NCBI GenBank assembly: GCA_021792365.1 | Contig: JAJYUT010000003.1 | Coordinates: forward strand, 372,001-436,000 | Source: Pseudomonadota bacterium | GTDB lineage: Bacteria; Pseudomonadota; Alphaproteobacteria; Dongiales; Dongiaceae | Direction: 5' to 3' | Length of the DNA stretch: 64,000 bases | The notes under the pieces: model-generated | Told to the model about the DNA's origin: nothing | Seen by the model: the letters and a program-made list of their open reading frames with translations, nothing else | Databases searched by the model: none | In this document: in pieces, positions 55,424 to 63,354 of the stretch | Layout: each line of letters opens with the position of its first letter | Position numbering within the stretch: the first letter of the stretch is position 1 | Program-made: the position numbers and the translations under genes

Positions 55424-55440
55424 ATCCCAAGGCGGCAGGC

Positions 55441-56250
55441 ATGGCTCAGACACTCGACTCGCTCCAGGTCCTATCGACCCGTCCACCGAAATCGGTGCGC
55501 ACATCTCTCGGCACGGTGCTGCTCTACGGGCTGGGCTTCGCCATCCTCGCCTGGTCCTATAGCGGCGCCGATATCAGGCCGTGGGCGCTGATCGAGGATT
55601 GGGGCAACATGGCGGTCTTGGGCGCGGACTTCTTCCCGCCCGACTTCGCGCATTGGCGGTACTATCTGGAAGAGATCATCAAGACCCTGCAGATCGCCAT
55701 CTGGGGGACGTTCCTGGCCATCATCTTCGCCATCCCGTTCGGCCTCATGGCGGCGGAGAACCTGTCGCCGATCTGGCTGCGCCAACCGGTGCGCCGCCTG
55801 ATGGATGCGCTACGCGCGATCAACGAAATGGTCTTCGCGATGCTGTTCGTGGTGGCGGTTGGCCTCGGCCCCTTCGCGGGCGTGCTCGCCATCTTCATTC
55901 ACACCACCGGCATCCTGGCCAAGCTGTTCTCCGAAGCGGTGGAGGCGATCGACCCGCGTCCCGTCGAGGGTATCCGCGCGACCGGCGCAAATGTGCTGGA
56001 GGAGATCCTCTATGGCGTCATCCCGCAGGTGATCCCGCTCTGGGTCTCCTACTCGCTCTACCGCTTCGAATCCAACGTGCGGTCGGCCACGGTGGTGGGC
56101 ATGGTGGGCGCGGGCGGCATCGGCGTGGTGCTGTGGGAGGTGATCCGCGGCTTCTATTTCGCGCAGACCTGCGCGGTGATGATCATGATCATCGTCACCG
56201 TCTCGTTGATCGACCTGCTGTCGGCCTGGCTGCGGCGACGCTTCCTGTAA
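55441..56250 (+). CDS. phnE: Phosphonate ABC transporter permease
   Basis: 269 residues from ATG 55441, after AAGG; the ATG at 55402 lies in the terminator loop. Six membrane segments; [33 protein letters not shown] (in part [20 protein letters not shown]) is the ATPase-docking loop, and [21 protein letters not shown] the PhnE signature. The stop codon abuts the stop of convergent phnN. Confidence 0.93.
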   Translation: MAQTLDSLQVLSTRPPKSVRTSLGTVLLYGLGFAILAWSYSGADIRPWALIEDWGNMAVLGADFFPPDFAHWRYYLEEIIKTLQIAIWGTFLAIIFAIPFGLMAAENLSPIWLRQPVRRLMDALRAINEMVFAMLFVVAVGLGPFAGVLAIFIHTTGILAKLFSEAVEAIDPRPVEGIRATGANVLEEILYGVIPQVIPLWVSYSLYRFESNVRSATVVGMVGAGGIGVVLWEVIRGFYFAQTCAVMIMIIVTVSLIDLLSAWLRRRFL

Positions 56251-56802
56251 CTAGAGTGCGCGGAGCAGCCGCACGAATGCCTCGCCCGCCTCGCCCAGAC
56301 TCGCGTCGTTGCCGATGACGGCCAGGGCCGGGTGGTGGATCGGCCCGAACTCCGCCGCACGCGCGATGCGGGCGTCGATCTCCTCGGCCGTCTCCCGGCC
56401 GCGTGCCGAAAGGCGCTGGCGCAGGACCTGAAGATCGATGCGGATCAGCACGGGCAGCAGTCCCGGGTAGCGGTCCGCCGCGACGGGGAGATAGGCGCGC
56501 GAACCGTTGAGCACGACGTGGCGGCCCTGCGCCAGCGACAGGTCGATGCCGCGATCCACGCCATAGAAGTGCCCGTTGCCCCGCCAGTGCAGGGCGAAGC
56601 GGCCTGCGGCACAGGCAAGCTCGAACGCCTCAGGCGCGATCGGGATGTGATCCTCGCCGCCGCTTTCAGCCAGGCGGGTGATGTGGCGACGGGCGAAGAC
56701 ATATCCCCCTTCGTTGCCGAGGCGATCGCGCGCATAGGCGATGATGCTGTCCTTGCCCGCGCCCGACGGGCCGATGACATAGACCAGCCGCCCTTGCGTC
56801 AT
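56251..56802 (-). CDS. phnN: Ribose 1,5-bisphosphate phosphokinase
   Basis: 183 residues. VYVIGPSGAGKDSIIAYAR is the P-loop (guanylate-kinase-like fold), FARRHITRLAESGGEDHIP the substrate region and VLNGSRAYLPVA a family block. It phosphorylates ribose 1,5-bisphosphate to PRPP, salvaging the ribose of the C–P lyase pathway. Last gene of the phnG-to-N operon. Confidence 0.92.
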   Translation of the reverse strand: MTQGRLVYVIGPSGAGKDSIIAYARDRLGNEGGYVFARRHITRLAESGGEDHIPIAPEAFELACAAGRFALHWRGNGHFYGVDRGIDLSLAQGRHVVLNGSRAYLPVAADRYPGLLPVLIRIDLQVLRQRLSARGRETAEEIDARIARAAEFGPIHHPALAVIGNDASLGEAGEAFVRLLRAL

Positions 56803-56803
56803 G

Positions 56804-57499
56804 TCACGCCCCGAACGGGAAGCGCGCGATCAGGCGGAAGGCAGTCTTCCGGTCGGGCTGATGGAACAGGCAGATTTCACGGACGGGGACGGGCTGCTTC
56901 AGGATCGGCGCGGCCAGTGAGGTGATCAGCAGCGAAAGGCGCACGCGGCTCGCCTCGTCGGGGATGGATGCCGTCAAGGTGAGATGGAAGCGGAACTCGT
57001 CCATCACATAGGGATAGCCCCAGCGCGCCAGCAGCTCCGTCTGGCGCGGGGTGAGGCCGGCGGCATGGCGCTTCGCCAGGTCCGCCGGCTCCGGCGGAGC
57101 GCGAAACGCGTCGAATTCGGTTACGCAAGCCTCCGCGAGCCGCGACAGCGGGGGCGAGTCTTCCGATGGCACCAAGGCGAGAAACTCGCCGATCGCCCGC
57201 AGCCGCAATCCGCGCAGCGCGAAGCTCGCCTGCCGGCGCGCGAACGTGGACAATGCCGCGTGTAGATGCTGCACGTCCGCGCCATCCGCCAGACGGAAGG
57301 GCGCCTTGAACGTGCCATGGAAGCCGTACTGCCGTGGCGCTTCCGTCAGCGCCCGCAATTCCGCATCGCCCACACCCGCATGCGACGGCGGCTGCAGCGA
57401 CTCGCCGCTCTCCGCATCCCGCCCAAGCCAATGATCGCCGAAGCGCGCCAGATCGCTGCCGCGCAGCGGCGCGAAATAGATGGCGTAGCGCGCGCTCAC
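56804..57499 (-). CDS. DUF1045 phosphonate-operon protein, 2H-phosphoesterase-like
   Basis: 231 residues. RYAIYFAPLRGSDLARFGDHWLGRD starts the family, YGFHGTFKAPFRL and DEFRFHLTLTASI give two H-x-T/S-x motifs of the 2H phosphoesterase fold. Known as a phosphonate-operon protein (TIGR03223-type) in bacteria lacking PhnP. By position it probably opens the 5-phosphoribosyl 1,2-cyclic phosphate made by PhnJ; this is inference. One base from phnN and abutting phnM. Confidence 0.85.
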   Translation of the reverse strand: MSARYAIYFAPLRGSDLARFGDHWLGRDAESGESLQPPSHAGVGDAELRALTEAPRQYGFHGTFKAPFRLADGADVQHLHAALSTFARRQASFALRGLRLRAIGEFLALVPSEDSPPLSRLAEACVTEFDAFRAPPEPADLAKRHAAGLTPRQTELLARWGYPYVMDEFRFHLTLTASIPDEASRVRLSLLITSLAAPILKQPVPVREICLFHQPDRKTAFRLIARFPFGA

Positions 57500-58642
57500 C
57501 TAGGCGACCCGCCGGCCCTGACGCCAGACCTCGCGCACGATCGGCAAGTCGTCATGCAGGCGCACCCGAACCAGATCGGCGCGCTGGCCGGGAGCGATCT
57601 CTCCCCGGTCCGTGAGGCCGATGGCGCGGGCCGGGTTGAGCGCCACGGTGCGGATCGCGTCAGGCAAGCGCATCGCGGCGCGCTGATGCAGCAGGAAGGC
57701 AGCGTGCAGCAGGCTGACCGGGACATAATCCGACGATAGCGCGTCGAGCAGGCCGGCCTCGGCGAGCGCGAGCGCGGAGACGTTGCCGGAATGGGACCCG
57801 CCGCGCACCACGTTCGGGGCTCCCATGACGTTCATCATGCCGTGGGCCCTGGCCGTCTTGGCGGCTGGCAACGTCGTGGGGAACTCCGAGATCGCGATGC
57901 CCTCCGCATAAGCCTGCTCCACGTGCTCCTCGGTCGTGTCGTCATGGCTCGCCAGCGGCACGTCGAGGCCGCGGCAGAGATCGAGAATCTTCCTGCGGTT
58001 GACGTCGGAGTGGCGGGCCATCTGCTCCTTGTGCCGTGCCACCACATCCCCGAATTCCGCGTCGCTCCAGGCCTTGTCGCGATAGAAGGTGCGATAGCTC
58101 TCCAGGTCGCGCCATTGCCGCTGGCCCGGCGTGTGGTCCATCAGCGAAACCAGGCGCAGCAGCGGATGGTCGGCATAGGGCTCGAACATGTCGACCACGC
58201 CGGGATCGGAGGTCTCGCAACGCAGGTGGAACAGGTGATCGGCGCGCAGCAGGTCGGCGGCGCGCGCCTTGCCGACGCTGTCAATCGACTCGGCGAGGAT
58301 CCGCCGCCGCTTGCCGCTCGCCTGGTAGTCGCCGATGCAAATGGCATCGAGCACCGTGGTGATCCCGGCGCCGACAATCTGCGCATCATGGGCCAGCACC
58401 GCCGCCAGCGCGGACGGCCAGACGGCGTTCGGCCGCGGCTCGAAATGTTTCTCCAGGTTATCGGTATGGATCTCGACCAGGCCGGGCAGCAGGTAGTCGC
58501 CGTCAAGATCCTGCGCGCTTGCGGGCTTGCCCGCGCCGGGCTCGACGGCCGTGATCCTGCCGTCTGCGAGGCGCACGGCCCCGGTGATGACGGACTCGGC
58601 CGTCACCACCTGCGCGTTCCCGAGGATGAGCTCGTTGCTCAT
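57500..58642 (-). CDS. phnM: Alpha-D-ribose 1-methylphosphonate 5-triphosphate diphosphatase
   Basis: 380 residues from ATG 58642. LLPGLVEIHTDNLEKHFEPRP holds the metal-binding H-x-D, LMDHTPGQRQWRD, LASHDDTTEEHV and GAPNVVRGGSHSGN the further metal and substrate residues of the amidohydrolase fold. It removes pyrophosphate from the PhnI-complex product. Overlaps phnL by four bases. Confidence 0.94.
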   Translation of the reverse strand: MSNELILGNAQVVTAESVITGAVRLADGRITAVEPGAGKPASAQDLDGDYLLPGLVEIHTDNLEKHFEPRPNAVWPSALAAVLAHDAQIVGAGITTVLDAICIGDYQASGKRRRILAESIDSVGKARAADLLRADHLFHLRCETSDPGVVDMFEPYADHPLLRLVSLMDHTPGQRQWRDLESYRTFYRDKAWSDAEFGDVVARHKEQMARHSDVNRRKILDLCRGLDVPLASHDDTTEEHVEQAYAEGIAISEFPTTLPAAKTARAHGMMNVMGAPNVVRGGSHSGNVSALALAEAGLLDALSSDYVPVSLLHAAFLLHQRAAMRLPDAIRTVALNPARAIGLTDRGEIAPGQRADLVRVRLHDDLPIVREVWRQGRRVA

Positions 58643-59340
58643 GCCGCCACCTTGAACGGCTCGATCGCGAAGGTCCGGTCGCACACACGGTTGCGGATTT
58701 CAGCGTCATGAAAGATACCGACGATGGCGGTCCCGGCCGCCTTCCGCTCCAGGATCAGCTCGGCGACGATGGCGCGGTTCGTGGCGTCAAGCGCGGCGGT
58801 CGGCTCGTCGAGCAGCAGGATCGGCATGGGCGCGATGAAGCCGCGCGCGATGTTGACGCGCTGCTGCTCGCCGCCGGAGAAGGTCGCCGGCGCAAGACTC
58901 CACAGCCGCTCCGGGATGTTCAGCCGGGCGAGCAGGTCGCCCGCGTGCCGGCGCGCGTCAGCCGGATCGACACCCCGCACGCGCAGCGGCTCGGCGACGA
59001 TCTCCAGCGCCGGCACGCGCGGGATGACGCGCAGGAACTGGCTGACATAGCCCATGGTGTGACGGCGCACGTCCAGGATGGCGCGCGGCTCCGCCGCCAC
59101 CATGTCCACCCAGCCGTCGCGGTGGCGGACGCGGATGCTCCCCTCGCCCGCAGCGTAATTGGCGTAGAGCGCGCGCAGCAGCGTGGACTTGCCGCAGCCG
59201 GACGGGCCATGCAGCGCCACGCATTCGCCGAAGCGCACCGCGAAATCGAGCCCGCGGAACACCTGGATCTCCACGTCTCCCTGCGTATGGAGACGGAACG
59301 TCTTGCCGAGGCCGTTCACCTCGATCGCTAGTCCACTCAT
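58639..59340 (-). CDS. phnL: C–P lyase operon ABC-type ATPase PhnL
   Basis: 233 residues. Walker A HGPSGCGKSTLLRALYANY, Q-loop YVSQFLRVIPRVPALEIVAEP (in part), signature FSGGEQQRVNIARGF, Walker B ILLLDEPTAALDATNR and the H in GIFHDAE. Needed for C–P lyase in vivo; not a transporter component. Coupled by ATGA to phnK and phnM. Confidence 0.94.
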   Translation of the reverse strand: MSGLAIEVNGLGKTFRLHTQGDVEIQVFRGLDFAVRFGECVALHGPSGCGKSTLLRALYANYAAGEGSIRVRHRDGWVDMVAAEPRAILDVRRHTMGYVSQFLRVIPRVPALEIVAEPLRVRGVDPADARRHAGDLLARLNIPERLWSLAPATFSGGEQQRVNIARGFIAPMPILLLDEPTAALDATNRAIVAELILERKAAGTAIVGIFHDAEIRNRVCDRTFAIEPFKVAA

Positions 59341-60119
59341 GCCTGCAACACCGAAGAAACCAGCAACTGAGTATAAGCGTGCTGGGGGTCGTCCAGCACC
59401 TGGTCCGTCAGCCCGGATTCGACCACCCGGCCCTGGCGCATCACCATCAGCCGGTGCGCCAGCAGCCGCACCACGGCGAGGTCGTGGGTGACGACCACCA
59501 CGGACAATCCGAGGGAGGCGACCAGCTCGCGCAGCAGATCGAGCAGCCGTGCCTGCACCGACACGTCGAGCCCGCCGGTCGGCTCGTCCATGAAGACGAT
59601 GCGCGGCCGCGTCACCAGGTTGCGCGCGATCTGCAGACGCTGCTGCATGCCGCCGGAAAAGGCGCGCGGCAGGTCGTCGATGCGCGCCTCATCGATCTCC
59701 ACGCGGCCCAGCCAATCCGTGGCGGCCTGCCGGATCTCGCCGTAGTGCCGCGCGCCGACCGCCATCAAACGCTCGCCGATATTCGCGCCGGCGCTCACCG
59801 CCAGGCGCAGCCCGTCGCGCGGGTTCTGGTGCACCAGGCCCCAGTCGGTGCGCATGAGCAGGCGCCGCTCCGCCTCGCTCGTTTCATAGATGTCGCGCAT
59901 GCCCTGATGGCGCGTGTTGTAGAGCACACGGCCGCCATCCGGACCCAGCCGCGCGGACAGGCAGTTCAGCAAGGTTGTCTTGCCGGAGCCGGATTCGCCC
60001 ACCACGCCCATGACCTCGCCGGGCCAGAGGTCGAAGCTGACATCCTGGCAGGCGAATCGCTCGCCGTAGCGCTTGGTCAGGCGCTCGACGCGCAGCAGCG
60101 GTCGATCGGTCGCGTTCAT
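59337..60119 (-). CDS. phnK: C–P lyase operon ABC-type ATPase PhnK
   Basis: 260 residues from ATG 60119 inside the phnJ end. Walker A GESGSGKTTLLNCLSAR, LVHQNPRDGLRLAVSAGANIGERL (in part, PhnK-specific Q-loop), signature FSGGMQQRLQIARNL, Walker B IVFMDEPTGGLDVSVQ and H in VVTHDLAV. PhnK binds the PhnGHIJ core in E. coli. Confidence 0.94.
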   Translation of the reverse strand: MNATDRPLLRVERLTKRYGERFACQDVSFDLWPGEVMGVVGESGSGKTTLLNCLSARLGPDGGRVLYNTRHQGMRDIYETSEAERRLLMRTDWGLVHQNPRDGLRLAVSAGANIGERLMAVGARHYGEIRQAATDWLGRVEIDEARIDDLPRAFSGGMQQRLQIARNLVTRPRIVFMDEPTGGLDVSVQARLLDLLRELVASLGLSVVVVTHDLAVVRLLAHRLMVMRQGRVVESGLTDQVLDDPQHAYTQLLVSSVLQA

Positions 60120-60976
60120 TCCGCGGCCTCCTTCCGGCGCGCCGCCTGGCGGTCCCCGCAATAATCGCTGTCGGAGCAGACGAACATGCGGTCGCCACGG
60201 TCGCTTGTCACGATCTCGTCTAGGAAGCTGTCGGTGGCGCCGCACAGCGCGCAAGACTCGTCCCAGCGCTGGACCTCGAACGGATGATCGTCGAAATCCA
60301 GGCTCTTCACCTTGGTATAGGGCGGAACGGCATAGATGCGCTTCTCGCGGCCGGCGCCGAACAATTGCAGCGCCGGGTTCATGTCCATCTTGGGATTGTC
60401 GAATTTCGGGATCGGCGAGGGCCGCATGATGTAGCGCTCGTTGACCTGCACCGGATAGTCGTAGGAGGTGGCGATCCGGCCATGGGTAGCGATGTCCTCA
60501 TACAGCCGCACATGCATGATGCCGTATTCAGACAGGGCGTGCATCTTGCGCGTTTCTGTCTCGCGCGGCTCCAGCCAGCGCAGGGGCTCCGGGATCGGCA
60601 CCTGGTAGACCAGGATCTGGCCTTCCTTCAGCGGCTTTTCCGGGATGCGGTGCCGCGTCTGCACGATCGTTGCCTCCTCCGTGCGCGTCGTCGTCGCGAC
60701 GCCGGCGGTCTTGGCGAAGAAGCTGCGGATCGAGACGGCGTTGGTGGTGTCGTCCGCGCCCTGGTCGATCACCTTCAGCACGTCGTCGGGCCCGATGATG
60801 GAAGCCGTCACCTGGATCCCGCCGGTGCCCCAGCCATGCGGCATCGGCATCTCGCGATTGCCGAACGGCACCTGGTAGCCGGGGATCGCAACCGCTTTCA
60901 GGATCACGCGGCGCAGCATGCGCTTGGTCTGCTCGTCGAGATAGGCGTAGTTGTAGCCGGTTTCCGTGCCGCTCAT
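60116..60976 (-). CDS. phnJ: Alpha-D-ribose 1-methylphosphonate 5-phosphate C–P lyase
   Basis: 286 residues from ATG 60976. The [4Fe-4S] and catalytic cysteines are at 242, 245, 267 and 273 (C-x2-C-x21-C-x5-C), matching C241/244/266/272 of E. coli one residue off. IPGYQVPFGNREMPMPHGWG holds the glycine (33) equivalent to the radical Gly32. This radical-SAM enzyme cleaves the C–P bond. Overlaps phnI and phnK by four bases each. Confidence 0.97.
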   Translation of the reverse strand: MSGTETGYNYAYLDEQTKRMLRRVILKAVAIPGYQVPFGNREMPMPHGWGTGGIQVTASIIGPDDVLKVIDQGADDTTNAVSIRSFFAKTAGVATTTRTEEATIVQTRHRIPEKPLKEGQILVYQVPIPEPLRWLEPRETETRKMHALSEYGIMHVRLYEDIATHGRIATSYDYPVQVNERYIMRPSPIPKFDNPKMDMNPALQLFGAGREKRIYAVPPYTKVKSLDFDDHPFEVQRWDESCALCGATDSFLDEIVTSDRGDRMFVCSDSDYCGDRQAARRKEAAE

Positions 60977-62073
60977 TCCGCCGCCTCCGCCTTCCGGGCG
61001 GCAGCCGCGCGTTCGCGCATCTCGCGTACCATCACCAGCTCCGACTGGAAGTCGACGTAATGCGGCAGCTTGAGGTGCTGCACGAAGCCCGACGCCTCCA
61101 GGCTGTCGCAGTGGTAGAGCACGAATTCCTCGTCCTGCGCCGGGCTGCTCGGCTCTTCGCCCAACTCGCGGCAGCGCAGGGCGCGATCCACCAGCGCCAT
61201 CGACATGGCCTTGCGCTCGCCATGACCGAAGGTGAGGCCATAGCCGCGGGTGAATTGCGGCGGCTTGGTCTTGGAGCCCTTGAAGGAGTTCACCATCTGG
61301 CACTCGGTCACCTCGATCTCGCCGATCCCGATGGGGAACGGCAGCTCCTCGGGCTGGATCTCGACTGTCACGTCCCCCATGCGGATCTCGCCCGCGAACG
61401 GGTGATTGCGGCCATAGCCGCGCTGGGTTGAATAGCCGAGGGACAGCAGGAAGCCCTCGTCGCCGCGCGCCAGCGCCTGCAGCCGCGCCTCGCGTCCGGC
61501 CGGAAAGGACAAGGGCTCGCGCGTGAGATCGGTCAAGGGCGCGCTCTCATCGCCCGGCTCTTCGGGCTCGAGCAGCCCCTCCTGGCCCAGGATTGCCGCC
61601 ACCGAAGGCATCGGCTGCGCCGCCTGCGGCTCACTCTCCTCCGCATCGGGCGCCGCCACCGGCTTCGGCTCGGCGAGGTCGAAATCGAGCAGGCGGTGGG
61701 TGTAATCGAAGGTCGGCCCCAGCACCTGGCCGCCGGGAATATCCTTGAAGGTGGCGGAGACGCGCCGGCGCACGTCCATCCGGCCGGTGTCGATCGGCAG
61801 GCTGGTGGCGAAGCGCGGCAGGGTGGTACGATAGGCGCGCAGCAGGAAGATCGCTTCCACCAGGTCGCCGCGCGCCTGCTTGATGGCGAGCGCCGCCAGC
61901 TCCGGATCGTAGAGCGCGCCTTCGCTCATGACGCGCGTGACGGCGAGGCTCAATTGCTGCTCGATCTGCGGCAGCGTCAGCTCCGGCACCTCGGGATCGC
62001 CGCGGCGCTCCTCGGCCAGCAGCTTGTGTGCCGCCGCGATCGCCCGCTCCCCGCCCTTCACGGATACATACAT
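60973..62073 (-). CDS. phnI: C–P lyase core subunit PhnI
   Basis: 366 residues. MYVSVKGGERAIAAAHKLL is the invariant PhnI start. QQLSLAVTRVMSEGALYDPELAALAIKQA, LGPTFDYTHRLLDFDL and YGLTFGHGERKAMSMALVDRAL (in parts) are conserved blocks. A P/E-rich linker between about 140 and 180 is lineage-specific. With PhnG, H, L it transfers the phosphonate onto ATP ribose, releasing adenine. Confidence 0.96.
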   Translation of the reverse strand: MYVSVKGGERAIAAAHKLLAEERRGDPEVPELTLPQIEQQLSLAVTRVMSEGALYDPELAALAIKQARGDLVEAIFLLRAYRTTLPRFATSLPIDTGRMDVRRRVSATFKDIPGGQVLGPTFDYTHRLLDFDLAEPKPVAAPDAEESEPQAAQPMPSVAAILGQEGLLEPEEPGDESAPLTDLTREPLSFPAGREARLQALARGDEGFLLSLGYSTQRGYGRNHPFAGEIRMGDVTVEIQPEELPFPIGIGEIEVTECQMVNSFKGSKTKPPQFTRGYGLTFGHGERKAMSMALVDRALRCRELGEEPSSPAQDEEFVLYHCDSLEASGFVQHLKLPHYVDFQSELVMVREMRERAAAARKAEAAE

Positions 62074-62076
62074 GGC

Positions 62077-62694
62077 TCAGCCCTCCCCAGGATCGAGCAT
62101 GATTGTGCGCGGCAGGCCGAGCACCAGGTCGCCCGCCACCAGCAGCGTGTCGAAGCCCAGCGGGAAGCGCTGCCGGTTGGCGTGCAATGCCGGCCAGAAC
62201 TCCTCCGCCAGCCCGTCGACGCTGATGTCGACATGGCCGAGGATGCCCGGGCCGCGCAGGCGGCGGCCCGGCGCGATCCGGAGCCGCTCCACCTGCACGA
62301 TGATCGTGGCGCCGCGCTCCGGGTATTCCGCGTCGCCGAGCGCGAGCTGCGAGAGGTCGGGAAGCTTATTGCCGTCCGCGACCAGCACGAAGGCGGCGGC
62401 GCCGAGTTCCGCCGTCAGCGGCGCGCCGGTGTGGAAGCTGAGGTAGTCGCTTGCCGTGTCGCGCACCTCCGGCGAAAGCCAGACGGGCGTATCCAGATCG
62501 AGCAGGGTGAGCGCCAGGGCGGCCGTGCCGCCGCCGAGCGGGCCCGGCGCCTCCGGGAGCCGGTCGATCGCCACGATATGGCCGGGCCGCGCCATGGCCT
62601 GCAGCACCTGGCGGAAGACACGCTGCGAGTCGAGCTGCGGGTCCTTGAATCCGGGCGCCAGGTTCTGCAGCCCGATCCTCGTCTGCTGGTTCAT
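62077..62694 (-). CDS. phnH: C–P lyase core subunit PhnH
   Basis: 205 residues from ATG 62694. LAPGFKDPQLDSQRVFRQVLQAMARPGHI opens PhnH (in part FKDPQLDSQRVFRQVLQAM), TAALALTLLDLDTPVWLSP and ERGATIIVQVERL follow, and GPGILGHVDISVDGL ends the core. Overlaps phnG by four bases. Confidence 0.95.
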   Translation of the reverse strand: MNQQTRIGLQNLAPGFKDPQLDSQRVFRQVLQAMARPGHIVAIDRLPEAPGPLGGGTAALALTLLDLDTPVWLSPEVRDTASDYLSFHTGAPLTAELGAAAFVLVADGNKLPDLSQLALGDAEYPERGATIIVQVERLRIAPGRRLRGPGILGHVDISVDGLAEEFWPALHANRQRFPLGFDTLLVAGDLVLGLPRTIMLDPGEG

Positions 62695-63197
62695 GTGCGG
62701 TCCTCTCCGCGGACGACAGTGAAGAAGTCGACGCGCGTCGGCGCCGACCGCGCGATGCGGCGGCGGCGGCGCAAATCCTGCGCCTGCGCCAATGGGTCGA
62801 CGACCAAGGCGAGCAACTGCGGCTGGCGTGCCGGATCCTGCAGCAGCGCGTCGATCAAGGCGGCGAGCTCGGCCTGGCGCATCGAGCGGCCGGCCACATA
62901 GGCCGTCCCGACCTGGCCGCCTTCGGTGCGCAGGGCGCAGCGCGTGATGGTCATCTCGCCCAGATTGAACGGTTGCCCGGTGCCGCCCGCGCGCGCGCGC
63001 ACCATGGTCATGCCGACCTCCGGCCGCCGGATCAGGCGGTAAAGCGGAAGCCCGCCAAGGGCGCCGCGCACCGCGCCCACTGCCGTTTCGAGCTCTGCAG
63101 CGCTCGCGCGCGCCAGCACCGACATCCAGCGCCGGCGCGCCGCCTGCTCCGGCGGCAGGTCCATTTCGGAAGACCCGAGTCCGACCGCGCCATCCAT
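62691..63197 (-). CDS. phnG: C–P lyase core subunit PhnG
   Basis: 168 residues from ATG 63197, which sits behind a full GGAGGTGATT ribosome site; the upstream in-frame start at 63248 falls inside the operator and is rejected. RRRWMSVLARASAAELETAV, LIRRPEVGMTMVRARAGGTGQPFNLGEMTITRCAL (in parts) and GTAYVAGRSMRQAELAALIDALLQ are PhnG blocks. First gene of the nine-gene operon. Confidence 0.95.
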   Translation of the reverse strand: MDGAVGLGSSEMDLPPEQAARRRWMSVLARASAAELETAVGAVRGALGGLPLYRLIRRPEVGMTMVRARAGGTGQPFNLGEMTITRCALRTEGGQVGTAYVAGRSMRQAELAALIDALLQDPARQPQLLALVVDPLAQAQDLRRRRRIARSAPTRVDFFTVVRGEDRT

Positions 63198-63238
63198 CCA
63201 ATCACCTCCGAACATCGCGCTCGACGATCTGCAAATTT

Positions 63239-63290
63239 GTCTAGACATCTATCTAGAAGATAGTTACTGCTGTTCAGCCGCCCTGTCAAA
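63239..63290 (-). promoter_or_regulatory. phnG promoter with PhnF-type operators
   Basis: On the minus strand TTGACA (63290–63285), 17 bases, TAACTAT (63267–63261) form the promoter. TGTCTAGACA (63239–63248) is a perfect palindrome just downstream, and CTATCT-AGA-AGATAG (63250–63264) overlaps the −10; both contain TCTAGA. HutC/PhnF-type repressors bind such palindromes. Confidence 0.6.
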
Positions 63291-63354
63291 GGGCGCTTTC
63301 TGAACCTTTCATGAAGGCCGCCGCACACGCTGCGCGGCCGTTGGATGGAAATCG

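Noticed and set aside
55402-55440. Upstream ATG as the start of phnE
   Set aside because: It lies in the loop of the terminator hairpin; ATG 55441 has a ribosome site and gives the normal length.
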